Shown in pieces: positions 1-5,594 of a DNA stretch of 5,594 nucleotides. Position numbers and translations under genes: made by a program. Each line of letters begins with the position of its first letter. The first letter of the stretch is position 1. The DNA is from Pseudolysobacter sp. (GTDB lineage Bacteria > Pseudomonadota > Gammaproteobacteria > Xanthomonadales > Rhodanobacteraceae): assembly GCA_025351985.1 (NCBI GenBank), contig JANXUW010000759.1:1-5594 (forward strand), read 5' to 3'. The notes beneath the pieces were generated by a model that was not told the origin of the DNA, did no database searches, and was given only the letters and a program-made list of their open reading frames with translations.

Positions 1-21
1 TTGCAACTCGAATCCGTCTGA
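1..21 (+). CDS. Possible last codons of an upstream gene (partial)
   Basis: Reading from base 1 gives six sense codons (LQLESV) followed by a TGA stop at 19-21. This could be the C-terminal tail of the gene upstream of cmk. In many gammaproteobacteria that gene is aroA (EPSP synthase), but six residues cannot identify a protein, so that name rests only on expected gene order. The other forward frame that is open across 1-70 is the cmk frame, and it has no ATG, GTG or TTG before 71. Confidence 0.25.
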   Translation: MQLESV

Positions 22-53
22 TCCATCCGACTCGCCCGAAATCATCCCGCCTT

Positions 54-70
54 GGCGGAGAGTACACAGC
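54..70 (+). promoter_or_regulatory. Ribosome binding site of cmk
   Basis: The purine-rich stretch GGCGGAG (54-60), with GGAG at 57-60, lies ten bases before the ATG at 71. It supports that start, which is also the first possible start codon in the frame within the window. The bases CCGC at 47-50 could pair with GCGG at 55-58 and partly cover the site, but a four-base stem is weak. Confidence 0.65.
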
Positions 71-766
71 ATGCCTGCGAATCCACTTTCCGCACCACGA
101 CCGTCCAGCGCGGTATTGACCATCGATGGGCCGAGCGGCTCGGGCAAAGGCACGATCAGCCGCCTGGTCGCGGAAAAACTCGGCTGGCATCTGCTCGATT
201 CGGGCGCGTTGTATCGCGCGGTCGGTTATGCGGCAAGCATGGAAGGCATCGATCTGTCCGATGCGGATGCCGTGACGCGTTGCGCCGAAAGCACCAAAAT
301 CCGTTTTCGTGATGAAAACGGCGAGACCCGTGTGATCGTCAACGGCCACGATGCCAGTGACGATATCCGCACCGAAACCTGCGGCGCCACGGCCTCGGCG
401 ATTGCCGCCATCCCGAACGTGCGCACCGCGTTGCTGGAAAAACAGCGCTCGTTCCGCAAGGCGCCCGGTCTGGTCGCCGATGGTCGCGACATGGGCACGG
501 TGATCTTCCCCGATGCCGGGCTCAAGGTGTTTCTGACCGCGAGCGCCGACGAACGCGCGCGGCGACGCTATAAACAGTTGAAGGACAAGGGCTTAAGCGT
601 TACACTCCATGCTCTTTTGCGCGAAATACAGGCACGCGACACTCGCGATGCCGAACGCGCGGTGGCTCCGCTCAAACCCGCCAGCGACGCGGTCTTGATC
701 GATTCTACCGGCCTTGGTATCGAGCTCGTGGTGGCGAAAGTGCTGGCGTTGCTGCCCGCACATTGA
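71..766 (+). CDS. cmk: Cytidylate kinase (CMP/dCMP kinase)
   Basis: This cytoplasmic enzyme phosphorylates CMP and dCMP with ATP to give CDP and dCDP, recycling cytidine nucleotides from RNA and phospholipid turnover. The 231-residue product matches the usual bacterial length (227 in E. coli). Visible signatures are the Walker A P-loop GPSGSGKGT (residues 20-28), the CMP-site element DSGALYRA (43-50), the DIRTE segment (98-102), the strongly conserved [14 protein letters not shown] stretch (136-149), ERARRR in the lid region (161-166), and the [13 protein letters not shown] segment (189-201), whose Arg and Asp residues contact CMP in the family. It ends with a TGA at 764-766. rpsA follows after a 164-base gap, the same neighbour as in E. 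coli, where the two genes can be co-transcribed. Nothing looks truncated or unusual. Identification is secure. Confidence 0.97.
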   Translation: MPANPLSAPRPSSAVLTIDGPSGSGKGTISRLVAEKLGWHLLDSGALYRAVGYAASMEGIDLSDADAVTRCAESTKIRFRDENGETRVIVNGHDASDDIRTETCGATASAIAAIPNVRTALLEKQRSFRKAPGLVADGRDMGTVIFPDAGLKVFLTASADERARRRYKQLKDKGLSVTLHALLREIQARDTRDAERAVAPLKPASDAVLIDSTGLGIELVVAKVLALLPAH

Positions 767-782
767 GCTGCAAACGCTGATT

Positions 783-817
783 TTTCCGCAAAGGAAACGG
801 CCCTGCCTCACGGCAGG
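783..817 (+). promoter_or_regulatory. Two small hairpins early in the rpsA leader
   Basis: Two perfect inverted repeats lie side by side after cmk. The first pairs TTTCC (783-787) with GGAAA (793-797) around a five-base loop. The second pairs CCTGCC (802-807) with GGCAGG (812-817) around TCAC. The second is followed by TATTTATCTC, which is T-rich but not a clean T-run, so it could be a weak terminator or attenuator after cmk or part of the structured rpsA leader. No convincing -35/-10 pair was found in 767-930. The functional assignment is inference. Confidence 0.4.
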
Positions 818-872
818 TATTTATCTCTGGTGTCGCTTGCGCTTCACCCCTGACAGCGGGCCCAACCCATTC

Positions 873-930
873 TTGCGCGCACCATAAAAACGCGCGGCAA
901 TGACGGCCTCTCTCCCATTTGGAACCCAAC
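873..930 (+). promoter_or_regulatory. rpsA translation initiation region: hairpin, pyrimidine tract, weak Shine-Dalgarno
   Basis: TTGCGCGC (873-880) can pair with GCGC (892-895) plus GCAA (897-900), leaving G896 bulged and an A-rich 11-base loop. It is followed by a pyrimidine-rich stretch, CTCTCTCCCATTT (908-920), and only a weak purine motif, GGAA (921-924), six bases before the ATG at 931. That motif could itself sit in a small stem of TTGG (919-922) with CCAA (926-929). E. coli rpsA is known to start translation from a structured leader with a degenerate Shine-Dalgarno sequence and to be repressed by its own product S1. This leader has the same general character, but its sequence and spacing differ, so autoregulation here is inference. 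Confidence 0.45.
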
Positions 931-2601
931 ATGACTGAAAGTTTCGCCGAATTATTTGAACAGAGCCAGGTAAACATCAACCTGAAGCCTGGTTCCATCG
1001 TCTCCGGCATCGTCGTCGAAATCCGCTCGGATGTCGTCGTCATCAATGCCGGGCTGAAGAGCGAAGGCATCGTCCCGATCGAGCAGTTCTACAACGAAAA
1101 GGGCGAGCTGGAAGTAAAGCTCGGCGACGAGGTGAAAGTTGCCCTCGACGCACTCGAAGATGGCTTCGGCGAAACCCGCCTGTCGCGTGAAAAAGCCAAG
1201 CGCTCCCTGGTCTGGGACGAGCTGGAAACCGCGCAACAAGCCAATGCCACCGTGGTCGGCCGCATCAGCGGCAAGGTCAAGGGTGGTTTCACCGTGGATA
1301 TCAAGGATGTCCGCGCGTTCCTGCCTGGTTCGCTGGTCGATGTGCGCCCCGTGCGCGACCCGGTCTACCTCGAAGGCAAGGAACTCGAGTTCAAGATCAT
1401 CAAGCTCGATCGCAAGCGCAACAACGTTGTGGTTTCGCGCCGCGCCGTGGTTGAAAGCGAGCATTCCGAGGAGCGCGAGCAGCTGCTCGAGCGTCTGCAG
1501 GAAGGCGCCGTGGTCAAGGGCGTGGTCAAGAATCTCACCGATTACGGCGCATTCGTCGATCTCGGCGGCATCGATGGCCTGCTGCACATCACCGACATGG
1601 CCTGGAAGCGCGTGCGTCATCCGTCCGAAGTGGTCAACGTCGGCGACGAACTCGACGTGCGCGTGCTGCGCTACGACCGCGAGCGCAACCGCGTTTCGCT
1701 CGGCCTCAAGCAGCTCGGTGAAGATCCGTGGGTCAACATCGCGCGCCGTTACCCGACCGGCACCCGCCTGTTCGGCAAGGTCAGCAACGTCACCGATTAC
1801 GGCTGCTTCGTCGAGCTGGAGCCGGGCGTCGAAGGCCTCGTCCACGTTTCGGAAATGGACTGGACCAACAAGAACGTCAACCCGGGCAAGATGGTCCAGG
1901 TCGGCGATGAAGCCGAAGTCATGGTGCTGGACGTCGATGAAGAGCGTCGTCGTATCTCGCTGGGCATGAAGCAGACCCAGTCGAATCCGTGGGAAACCTT
2001 TGCTGCGATCTACAAGAAGAACGATCGCGTCTCCGGTCAGATCAAGTCGATCACCGATTTCGGTATCTTCATCGGTCTGGACGGCGGCATCGACGGTCTC
2101 GTGCATTTGTCCGATATTTCGTGGCAGGCGACGGGCGAAGACCTCGTGCGCAATTACAAGAAGGGTGACACGCTGGAAGCCGTCGTGCTGGCAGTCGACC
2201 CGGAACGCGAGCGCATCTCGCTCGGCATCAAGCAGCTTGAGCAGGATCCGTTCGGCCAGTACATGGCCAGCAATCCGCGCGGCAGCGTGCTCAAGGGCAC
2301 CGTGAAGGAAGTGGACGCCAAGGGCGCAACCATCGATCTGGGCGACGGTGTGGAAGGTTACGTGCGCGTTTCCGATATCTCCAAGGATCGCCTCGAAGAT
2401 GCCACCACGGCATTGACGGTCGGCGATGCGGTCGAAGCCAAGTTCATCGGCATGGATCGCAAGGGTCGTTTGCTGCAGCTTTCGATCCGCGCCAAGGACG
2501 ACGAGGAAATGCAGTCGGTGCTTGAGGAATACCAGTCGGCTTCCGGCGGTACCACCAAGCTCGGCGCGTTGCTGAAAGAACAGTTCAACAAGTCTGAGTA
2601 A
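931..2601 (+). CDS. rpsA: 30S ribosomal protein S1
   Basis: S1 binds mRNA, especially U-rich leaders, and helps the 30S subunit dock and unfold structured messages. The 556-residue product is one residue shorter than E. coli S1 and nearly collinear with it. Six S1/OB-fold repeats are visible at about residues 21-87, 105-171, 192-260, 277-347, 364-434 and 451-520. The first two are the diverged ribosome-docking repeats. Repeats 3-5 have near-identical cores ([59 protein letters not shown]), each ending in a (V/I)SLG(L/M/I)KQ motif. The ATG at 931 was chosen because it gives [10 protein letters not shown], matching the family N-terminus. An in-frame TTG at 919 would add only four non-conserved residues. 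The stop is TAA at 2599-2601. Regulation by S1 itself through the leader is likely by analogy. A long open frame on the opposite strand is a shadow. Confidence 0.98.
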   Translation: MTESFAELFEQSQVNINLKPGSIVSGIVVEIRSDVVVINAGLKSEGIVPIEQFYNEKGELEVKLGDEVKVALDALEDGFGETRLSREKAKRSLVWDELETAQQANATVVGRISGKVKGGFTVDIKDVRAFLPGSLVDVRPVRDPVYLEGKELEFKIIKLDRKRNNVVVSRRAVVESEHSEEREQLLERLQEGAVVKGVVKNLTDYGAFVDLGGIDGLLHITDMAWKRVRHPSEVVNVGDELDVRVLRYDRERNRVSLGLKQLGEDPWVNIARRYPTGTRLFGKVSNVTDYGCFVELEPGVEGLVHVSEMDWTNKNVNPGKMVQVGDEAEVMVLDVDEERRRISLGMKQTQSNPWETFAAIYKKNDRVSGQIKSITDFGIFIGLDGGIDGLVHLSDISWQATGEDLVRNYKKGDTLEAVVLAVDPERERISLGIKQLEQDPFGQYMASNPRGSVLKGTVKEVDAKGATIDLGDGVEGYVRVSDISKDRLEDATTALTVGDAVEAKFIGMDRKGRLLQLSIRAKDDEEMQSVLEEYQSASGGTTKLGALLKEQFNKSE

Positions 2602-2607
2602 TCCACT

Positions 2608-2641
2608 CCGCGCTGCGTGCCGCTGACGGCATGCAGCGCGG
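2608..2641 (+). terminator. Strong hairpin after rpsA (probable terminator or mRNA 3'-end stem)
   Basis: Bases 2608-2622 (CCGCGCTGCGTGCCG) pair with 2627-2641 (CGGCATGCAGCGCGG). This forms a 15-bp stem with one G-U wobble (2617 with 2632) and a CTGA loop, starting seven bases after the rpsA stop. Only TTT (2642-2644) follows, so the U-tract is short for an efficient intrinsic terminator. It may instead give partial termination or protect the rpsA message from 3' exonucleases. Confidence 0.65.
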
Positions 2642-2654
2642 TTTCGCTGAAACC
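2640..2654 (+). other. Second small hairpin overlapping the foot of the rpsA stem
   Basis: GGTTTC (2640-2645) pairs perfectly with GAAACC (2649-2654) around the loop GCT. Its first two bases are also the last two of the large stem at 2608-2641, so both cannot be fully paired at once, although stacking after loss of two pairs is possible. Its right arm overlaps the -35 element proposed for ihfB. A role is not shown. Confidence 0.35.
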
Positions 2655-2675
2655 TCGGTGGGGCAGTCGTATAAA
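2647..2675 (+). promoter_or_regulatory. Candidate sigma70-type promoter for ihfB
   Basis: CTGAAA (2647-2652, four of six matches to TTGACA) and TATAAA (2670-2675, five of six matches to TATAAT) are separated by exactly 17 bases. Transcription would start near 2682, about 45 bases before the ihfB start. ihfB is known to have its own promoter downstream of rpsA in E. coli, and a hairpin closing the rpsA message just upstream makes a separate promoter sensible. I see no clear IHF operator (WATCAANNNNTTR) nearby. Confidence 0.5.
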
Positions 2676-2728
2676 CTTCTGCCTTTTCCGATTGATGTCC
2701 AGGAACTGGATTACGGATTGCCGCTCAC

Positions 2729-3052
2729 ATGACCAAGTCGGAACTGATCGACGCGCTCGCCGCTGGCCAAGGACATTTGAAATTCGAAGATGTCGAAATG
2801 GCGGTCAAGAACGTACTGGAACAGATGAGCCAGGCGCTCGCCCATGGCGAACGCATCGAAATTCGCGGATTCGGCAGCTTTTCGCTGCACTTTCGCCCAC
2901 CCCGCATGGGTCGTAATCCCAAAACCGGCGATGCAGTCGCATTGCCCGGCAAGCATGTGCCACACTTCAAACCCGGCAAGGAATTGCGTGAACGCGTCAA
3001 CGAAAGCGTTGCACCGTCACAAAAACCTGGTCTGAAATCCGATTCCGTATAA
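2729..3052 (+). CDS. ihfB: Integration host factor subunit beta
   Basis: IHF is an alpha/beta heterodimer of the HU/DNABII family that bends DNA sharply at specific sites in promoters, origins and recombination sites. The 107-residue product begins MTKSELI like E. coli IhfB and carries the invariant core [15 protein letters not shown] (residues 40-54). Glu44 and Arg46, which read the TTG of the consensus in the E. coli protein, sit at the same positions. The beta-arm motif GRNPKTGD (61-68) includes Pro64, which intercalates at the kink, and [14 protein letters not shown] (77-90) closes the fold. The [14 protein letters not shown] core, as opposed to the alpha-type sequence, marks it as the beta subunit. 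The C-terminus runs 13 residues beyond the 94-residue E. coli protein (about [17 protein letters not shown]), polar and probably unstructured. Only a weak ACGGA motif precedes the ATG. It sits between rpsA and lapA, as expected. Confidence 0.97.
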   Translation: MTKSELIDALAAGQGHLKFEDVEMAVKNVLEQMSQALAHGERIEIRGFGSFSLHFRPPRMGRNPKTGDAVALPGKHVPHFKPGKELRERVNESVAPSQKPGLKSDSV

Positions 3053-3109
3053 CTTTCCGTCACGTCTTGCGCGAGATCGCATGTAGCGAGATTACGCAGC
3101 GTGGATGGT

Positions 3110-3126
3110 GGTGAGGCAAACGCGTC
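3110..3126 (+). promoter_or_regulatory. Ribosome binding site of lapA
   Basis: GGTGAGG (3110-3116) lies ten bases before the lapA ATG and decides that start. The 74-base gap between ihfB and lapA (3053-3126) holds no convincing terminator or promoter that I can see, only a short TCGC/GCGA inverted repeat near 3077-3089. lapA may therefore be read from the ihfB promoter. Confidence 0.5.
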
Positions 3127-3432
3127 ATGCGCTTCGGTCTGATTGTTCTGATCCTGCTGTTTGCCGTTTTCGGCGTGCTGTTTGGCGCGCTGAACAGCGA
3201 AAGCGTGGGCTTCGATTTGTATTTTTTTGTACTCACGTTGCCGAAAGGCGCAGCCTTGCTGTGCGCGTTGTTGCTCGGCTGGCTGATCGGCGGCTTGCTG
3301 GTGTATTTCGGACTTGTGCTGAAGTTGCGTCGACAGCTCGCACGCAAGAATCGCGAGTTGAGTCTGCAAAAAACCGGTGCCGAAGAAACCGCAGAAACCG
3401 AATCGGCATTGCGTGCCCTCGCCAAGCCATGA
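3127..3432 (+). CDS. lapA: LapA family inner-membrane protein (DUF1049)
   Basis: LapA (YciS) is a small inner-membrane partner of LapB in lipopolysaccharide assembly control. The 101-residue product matches the family's usual length (102 in E. coli). It has two hydrophobic segments, roughly residues 4-22 (IVLILLFAVFGVLFGALN) and 42-65 (ALLCALLLGWLIGGLLVYFG). They are separated by a short loop with the typical NSESVGFDLYFF region. A basic, probably cytoplasmic tail follows (KLRRQLARKNREL, from about 66) and may form a coiled coil; the end is rich in Glu and Ala. Two membrane segments, the Gly-rich second helix and the position directly before lapB support the call. The stop overlaps the lapB start (ATGA), so the two are probably translated together. 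The biochemical role of LapA is less well defined than that of LapB. Confidence 0.9.
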   Translation: MRFGLIVLILLFAVFGVLFGALNSESVGFDLYFFVLTLPKGAALLCALLLGWLIGGLLVYFGLVLKLRRQLARKNRELSLQKTGAEETAETESALRALAKP

Positions 3433-4616
3433 GCCAGTTTGCATCGTATTTGCCGGCGCTGATGGTGCTGTTATTGCCGTTGGCGGCATGGTCCGGCTGG
3501 ATCATCGCCCGACGCGGTAGCGAACGCAGCAGCGGCGTGCGTGTCAACGAACTCTCCTCGAGTTATTTTCGCGGCCTGAATTACCTGCTCAACGAGCAGC
3601 CGGACAAGGCGATCGAGGTTTTCCTCAAGCTCGCCGAATTCAATCGCGATACCGTCGAAACCCATCTCGCGCTCGGCAATCTGTTCCGCCGTCGTGGCGA
3701 GGTCGATCGCGCGATTCGCGTGCACCAGCATCTCATCGCACGTCCCAATCTCAGTGCGGAAGAAAAAACCGTCGCCTTGCTCGAGCTCGGCGAGGATTAT
3801 ATGCGTGCCGGTCTGCTCGATCGCGCCGAAGCGCTGTTCATCGATCTTGTTGCGATGGAGGCGCAGGTACCTTCCGCACTACGGCACCTGATCGCAATTT
3901 TTCAGCACGAGCGCGACTGGAGTAAGGCGATCGCGCATGCGCATCGACTTGAAGAAATCGGTGGCGAATCGCAAGGCGCGCTGATCGCGCAATTTCATTG
4001 CGAGCTCGCCGAGCAGATGCGCACGCGTGGCGAAATCGAGGCGGCACGCGAACAAATATCGCACGCATTTTTCAGCGAAACGCGTTGTGTTCGCGCGAGT
4101 ATCCTGCTCGGCCAGATTGAGCGCGCCGAAGGTAGATTAGAGCCGGCGATGAATGCGTTCGAGGATGTCGCCGATTACGACGTCGATTTTGTCCAGGAAA
4201 TTTTGTCGCCGTTGCTCGATTGTTATGCGCGCGCACAAGAAATGCAGCGCGCGGAAAAATTCCTGCTCGGGGTGATGGACAAACATCAGGGCATTTCGCC
4301 CGTACTCGCACTCACGCGCCTATATGCAACCACACGCAGCGAAGCCGAGGCGATTCAGTTTCTCGCTGGCCAGTTGCGCCAGCGCCCGTCAGTGCGCGGT
4401 CTGGTCGAATTGATCCAGGCGAGTATGGGCAAATCCAGCGGCGAGGCGCGCGAAAATTACCTGATCCTCAGCGACGTCACGCGCAAACTGCTCGAAGGCC
4501 AGGCCTTGTATCGTTGTACCAGTTGCGGTTTCGGCGCCAAGGCGCATCACTGGCAATGCCCGACCTGCAAGAACTGGAACACCATCCGCCCGATCCACGG
4601 CGTGGTCGGCGAGTAG
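3429..4616 (+). CDS. lapB: Lipopolysaccharide assembly protein LapB (TPR and rubredoxin-like)
   Basis: LapB (YciM) is an inner-membrane-anchored cytoplasmic protein that, in E. coli, presents LpxC to the protease FtsH and so limits lipid A synthesis. The 395-residue product (389 in E. coli) has an N-terminal membrane anchor (about 7-27, ending WIIARRG), then the conserved SSYFRGLNYLLNEQPDKAIEVF segment (44-65). Tetratricopeptide repeats follow to about residue 320; examples are THLALGNLFRRRGEVDRAI (78-96) and LLELGEDYMRAGLLDRAEALF (117-137). A C-terminal metal-binding rubredoxin-like knuckle has CTSC (363-366) and CPTC (377-380), with all four cysteines present. The ATG at 3429 overlaps the lapA stop and places the membrane anchor at the N-terminus. 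A longer in-frame start at 3105 would add 108 residues read out of frame through lapA and is rejected. No clear Shine-Dalgarno precedes it, consistent with translational coupling. In E. coli pyrF follows; here a glycan gene does. Confidence 0.96.
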   Translation: MSQFASYLPALMVLLLPLAAWSGWIIARRGSERSSGVRVNELSSSYFRGLNYLLNEQPDKAIEVFLKLAEFNRDTVETHLALGNLFRRRGEVDRAIRVHQHLIARPNLSAEEKTVALLELGEDYMRAGLLDRAEALFIDLVAMEAQVPSALRHLIAIFQHERDWSKAIAHAHRLEEIGGESQGALIAQFHCELAEQMRTRGEIEAAREQISHAFFSETRCVRASILLGQIERAEGRLEPAMNAFEDVADYDVDFVQEILSPLLDCYARAQEMQRAEKFLLGVMDKHQGISPVLALTRLYATTRSEAEAIQFLAGQLRQRPSVRGLVELIQASMGKSSGEARENYLILSDVTRKLLEGQALYRCTSCGFGAKAHHWQCPTCKNWNTIRPIHGVVGE

Positions 4617-4628
4617 ACGGCACGGCGT

Positions 4629-5594
4629 ATGCCGATGGATATTGCCGGATTCAGTTTGCTTCGCGAAACGATCGCCTTGCCGATCCTCGCATGTCTGATT
4701 TCCGCGATTGTGGTCTGGCGCAGCATCCGTTATGCGCATGCGCGTCGATTGATCGATCAGCCCAGCCAACGGCGCTCGCACACATTGCCGACACCGCGCG
4801 GCGGCGGCATCGGCATCGTGATTGCGGTGCTGCTTTGTTTCTGTGCGCCGATGTTTTTTTCACCGCAACCGAGCAGTCGGATATTCGGCATTGCCGTTGC
4901 AATCGCGCTGACAATGGTCGCCGCAGTCGGCTGGATCGACGACCATCGTGCGCTATCGGCGCGCATCCGTATCGCCGTGCATTTTTTGGCCGCGATAATT
5001 TTGCTGGGACTTCCGCTGCTTTTCATTTCAAAAGCCGCGCTCGCAGGCGGCACTTTGACATGGCCGGTAGTTTTGATAGCGACCTGTTTTGTGGCTATCG
5101 TCGCAACGCTGATCGTCTGGTCGATCAACCTTCATAATTTCATGGATGGCATCAATGGTCTGCTCGCATGTCAGGCGATTTTTGTCTTCGCAGCGTTGGC
5201 AGTGGCGTGCGCGAATGGCGGGCACGTCAATCTAATGTGGCAACTTCTTGTGCTCGCCACAGCGACGCTCGGATTTCTTCCATTCAATTTTCCGCGCGCG
5301 CGGATTTTCATGGGTGATGTCGGTAGCGGTGCGTTGGGATTGCTGATCGCAATTGCGTTGGGGCTTGCCATTGACGTAGATCACCCTGCGCTTTTTACCG
5401 GGATTATCGCGTGCTCCGGCTTTGTCACCGACGCCACGTGCACTTTGCTCTCGCGCATGCTGCGCGGCCGGCGCTGGTATAGTGCGCATCGTGAGCATTT
5501 GTATCAGTGGATGGCGCGTTCCGGCATGTCGCATGCGCGTGTGGTCGCTTGGTACATGGCTTGGAATCTGTGCGTAGTGGCACCGGTTTTGTGG
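4629..5594 (+). CDS. Polyprenyl-phosphate sugar-1-phosphate transferase (WbpL/WecA/MraY family), 3' end missing
   Basis: Enzymes of this family (glycosyltransferase family 4, PNPT superfamily) move a sugar-1-phosphate from a UDP-sugar to undecaprenyl phosphate, the first step of O-antigen or other surface glycan synthesis. The 322 codons in the window have no stop and continue past the edge; WbpL-type enzymes are about 340 residues. About nine to ten hydrophobic segments are visible. Signatures are RRSHTLPTPRGGGIGI (48-63), the metal-site Asp pair WIDD (102-105), NLHNFMDGINGLLA (167-180), FMGDVGSGALG (227-237) and the HREHLYQ (287-293) sugar-nucleotide loop. The HxxHxYQ form resembles WbpL-like enzymes more than MraY, but the donor sugar cannot be told. 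It starts 12 bases after the lapB stop in the same frame. An ATG at 4635 is an alternative start, and neither has a clear Shine-Dalgarno. The gene uses ATA three times (Ile85, 123, 150); rpsA has none. Confidence 0.92.
   Translation, partial: MPMDIAGFSLLRETIALPILACLISAIVVWRSIRYAHARRLIDQPSQRRSHTLPTPRGGGIGIVIAVLLCFCAPMFFSPQPSSRIFGIAVAIALTMVAAVGWIDDHRALSARIRIAVHFLAAIILLGLPLLFISKAALAGGTLTWPVVLIATCFVAIVATLIVWSINLHNFMDGINGLLACQAIFVFAALAVACANGGHVNLMWQLLVLATATLGFLPFNFPRARIFMGDVGSGALGLLIAIALGLAIDVDHPALFTGIIACSGFVTDATCTLLSRMLRGRRWYSAHREHLYQWMARSGMSHARVVAWYMAWNLCVVAPVLW

Noticed and set aside
850..888. Possible promoter before rpsA (CTGACA at 850-855, CATAAA at 883-888)
   Set aside because: The spacing is 27 bases, far from 17. 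No other acceptable -35/-10 pair was found in the leader.
919..930. TTG at 919 as the rpsA start
   Set aside because: It would add four residues absent from the family. ATG at 931 gives the canonical MTESF start, and the 919 start would consume the only ribosome-site-like bases.
952..2106. 384-codon open frame on the - strand inside rpsA
   Set aside because: It lies wholly opposite the conserved S1 gene. Its Asp/His/Ala/Val-rich composition is what the complement of a biased GC-rich gene gives, and no domain is recognisable.
3077..3089. TCGC...GCGA inverted repeat between ihfB and lapA
   Set aside because: A four-base stem without a T-run is too weak to call a terminator or operator.
3105..3428. 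108-codon in-frame extension upstream of lapB
   Set aside because: It runs through lapA in another frame, reads as Arg/Cys-rich nonsense, and would place the LapB membrane anchor internally. The ATG at 3429 matches the family N-terminus.
2725..3489. 254-codon open frame on the - strand over ihfB and lapA
   Set aside because: It is antisense to two conserved genes and has no recognisable protein features.
3933..4743. Repeated palindrome GCGCATGCGC (3933-3942 and 4734-4743), with a similar GCATGCGC near 5530
   Set aside because: Each copy falls in Ala-His-Ala codons (GCG CAT GCG) in a GC-rich genome. There are too few copies and no flanking similarity, so this is a coding coincidence.
4220..5137. 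305-codon + strand open frame across the end of lapB and the transferase gene
   Set aside because: It is out of frame with both genes, has Arg/Pro/His-rich low-order sequence and no motif. The real coding frames are clear beneath it.

Overview
The window carries a conserved gammaproteobacterial gene block, all on the + strand: cmk - rpsA - ihfB - lapA - lapB, followed by a membrane sugar-phosphate transferase gene that runs off the right edge. The first five products align from memory with their Escherichia coli counterparts nearly end to end (Cmk, ribosomal protein S1, IHF beta, LapA/YciS, LapB/YciM), and in the same order. The DNA is GC-rich with strong G/C preference at third codon positions. 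E. coli has pyrF after lapB, whereas here a WbpL/WecA-like gene follows. That arrangement, plus the GC content, suggests a non-enteric gammaproteobacterium. I favour the Xanthomonadales (Rhodanobacter/Dyella-like), but this is inference.

Layout. Bases 1-70 hold a possible last few codons of an upstream gene and the ribosome binding site of cmk. cmk (71-766) makes CMP/dCMP kinase. A 164-base leader (767-930) with several small hairpins and a pyrimidine-rich tract precedes rpsA (931-2601), which encodes a six-domain ribosomal protein S1. The rpsA-ihfB gap (2602-2728) has a 15-bp hairpin after the rpsA stop, a second overlapping hairpin, and a good sigma70-type promoter candidate for ihfB. ihfB (2729-3052) encodes the DNA-bending IHF beta subunit. 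After 74 bases without an obvious terminator come lapA (3127-3432) and lapB (3429-4616), which overlap by the four bases ATGA. Twelve bases after the lapB stop, in the same frame, begins a polyprenyl-phosphate sugar-1-phosphate transferase gene (4629 to the window end, 322 codons and no stop).

How the genes work together. The left half is nucleotide supply, translation and chromosome architecture (Cmk, S1, IHF). The right half concerns the cell envelope: LapA and LapB are inner-membrane proteins that set the level of LpxC, and so of lipopolysaccharide, through FtsH. The last gene has all the signature motifs of enzymes that load the first sugar of O-antigen or another surface glycan onto undecaprenyl phosphate. 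The right edge is therefore probably the entrance to a surface-polysaccharide locus. I found no mobile element, CRISPR array, tRNA or rRNA, and no evidence for a wholly new system. The points most worth a second look are the non-coding structures around rpsA and the coupling of lapAB to a glycan-initiating enzyme.
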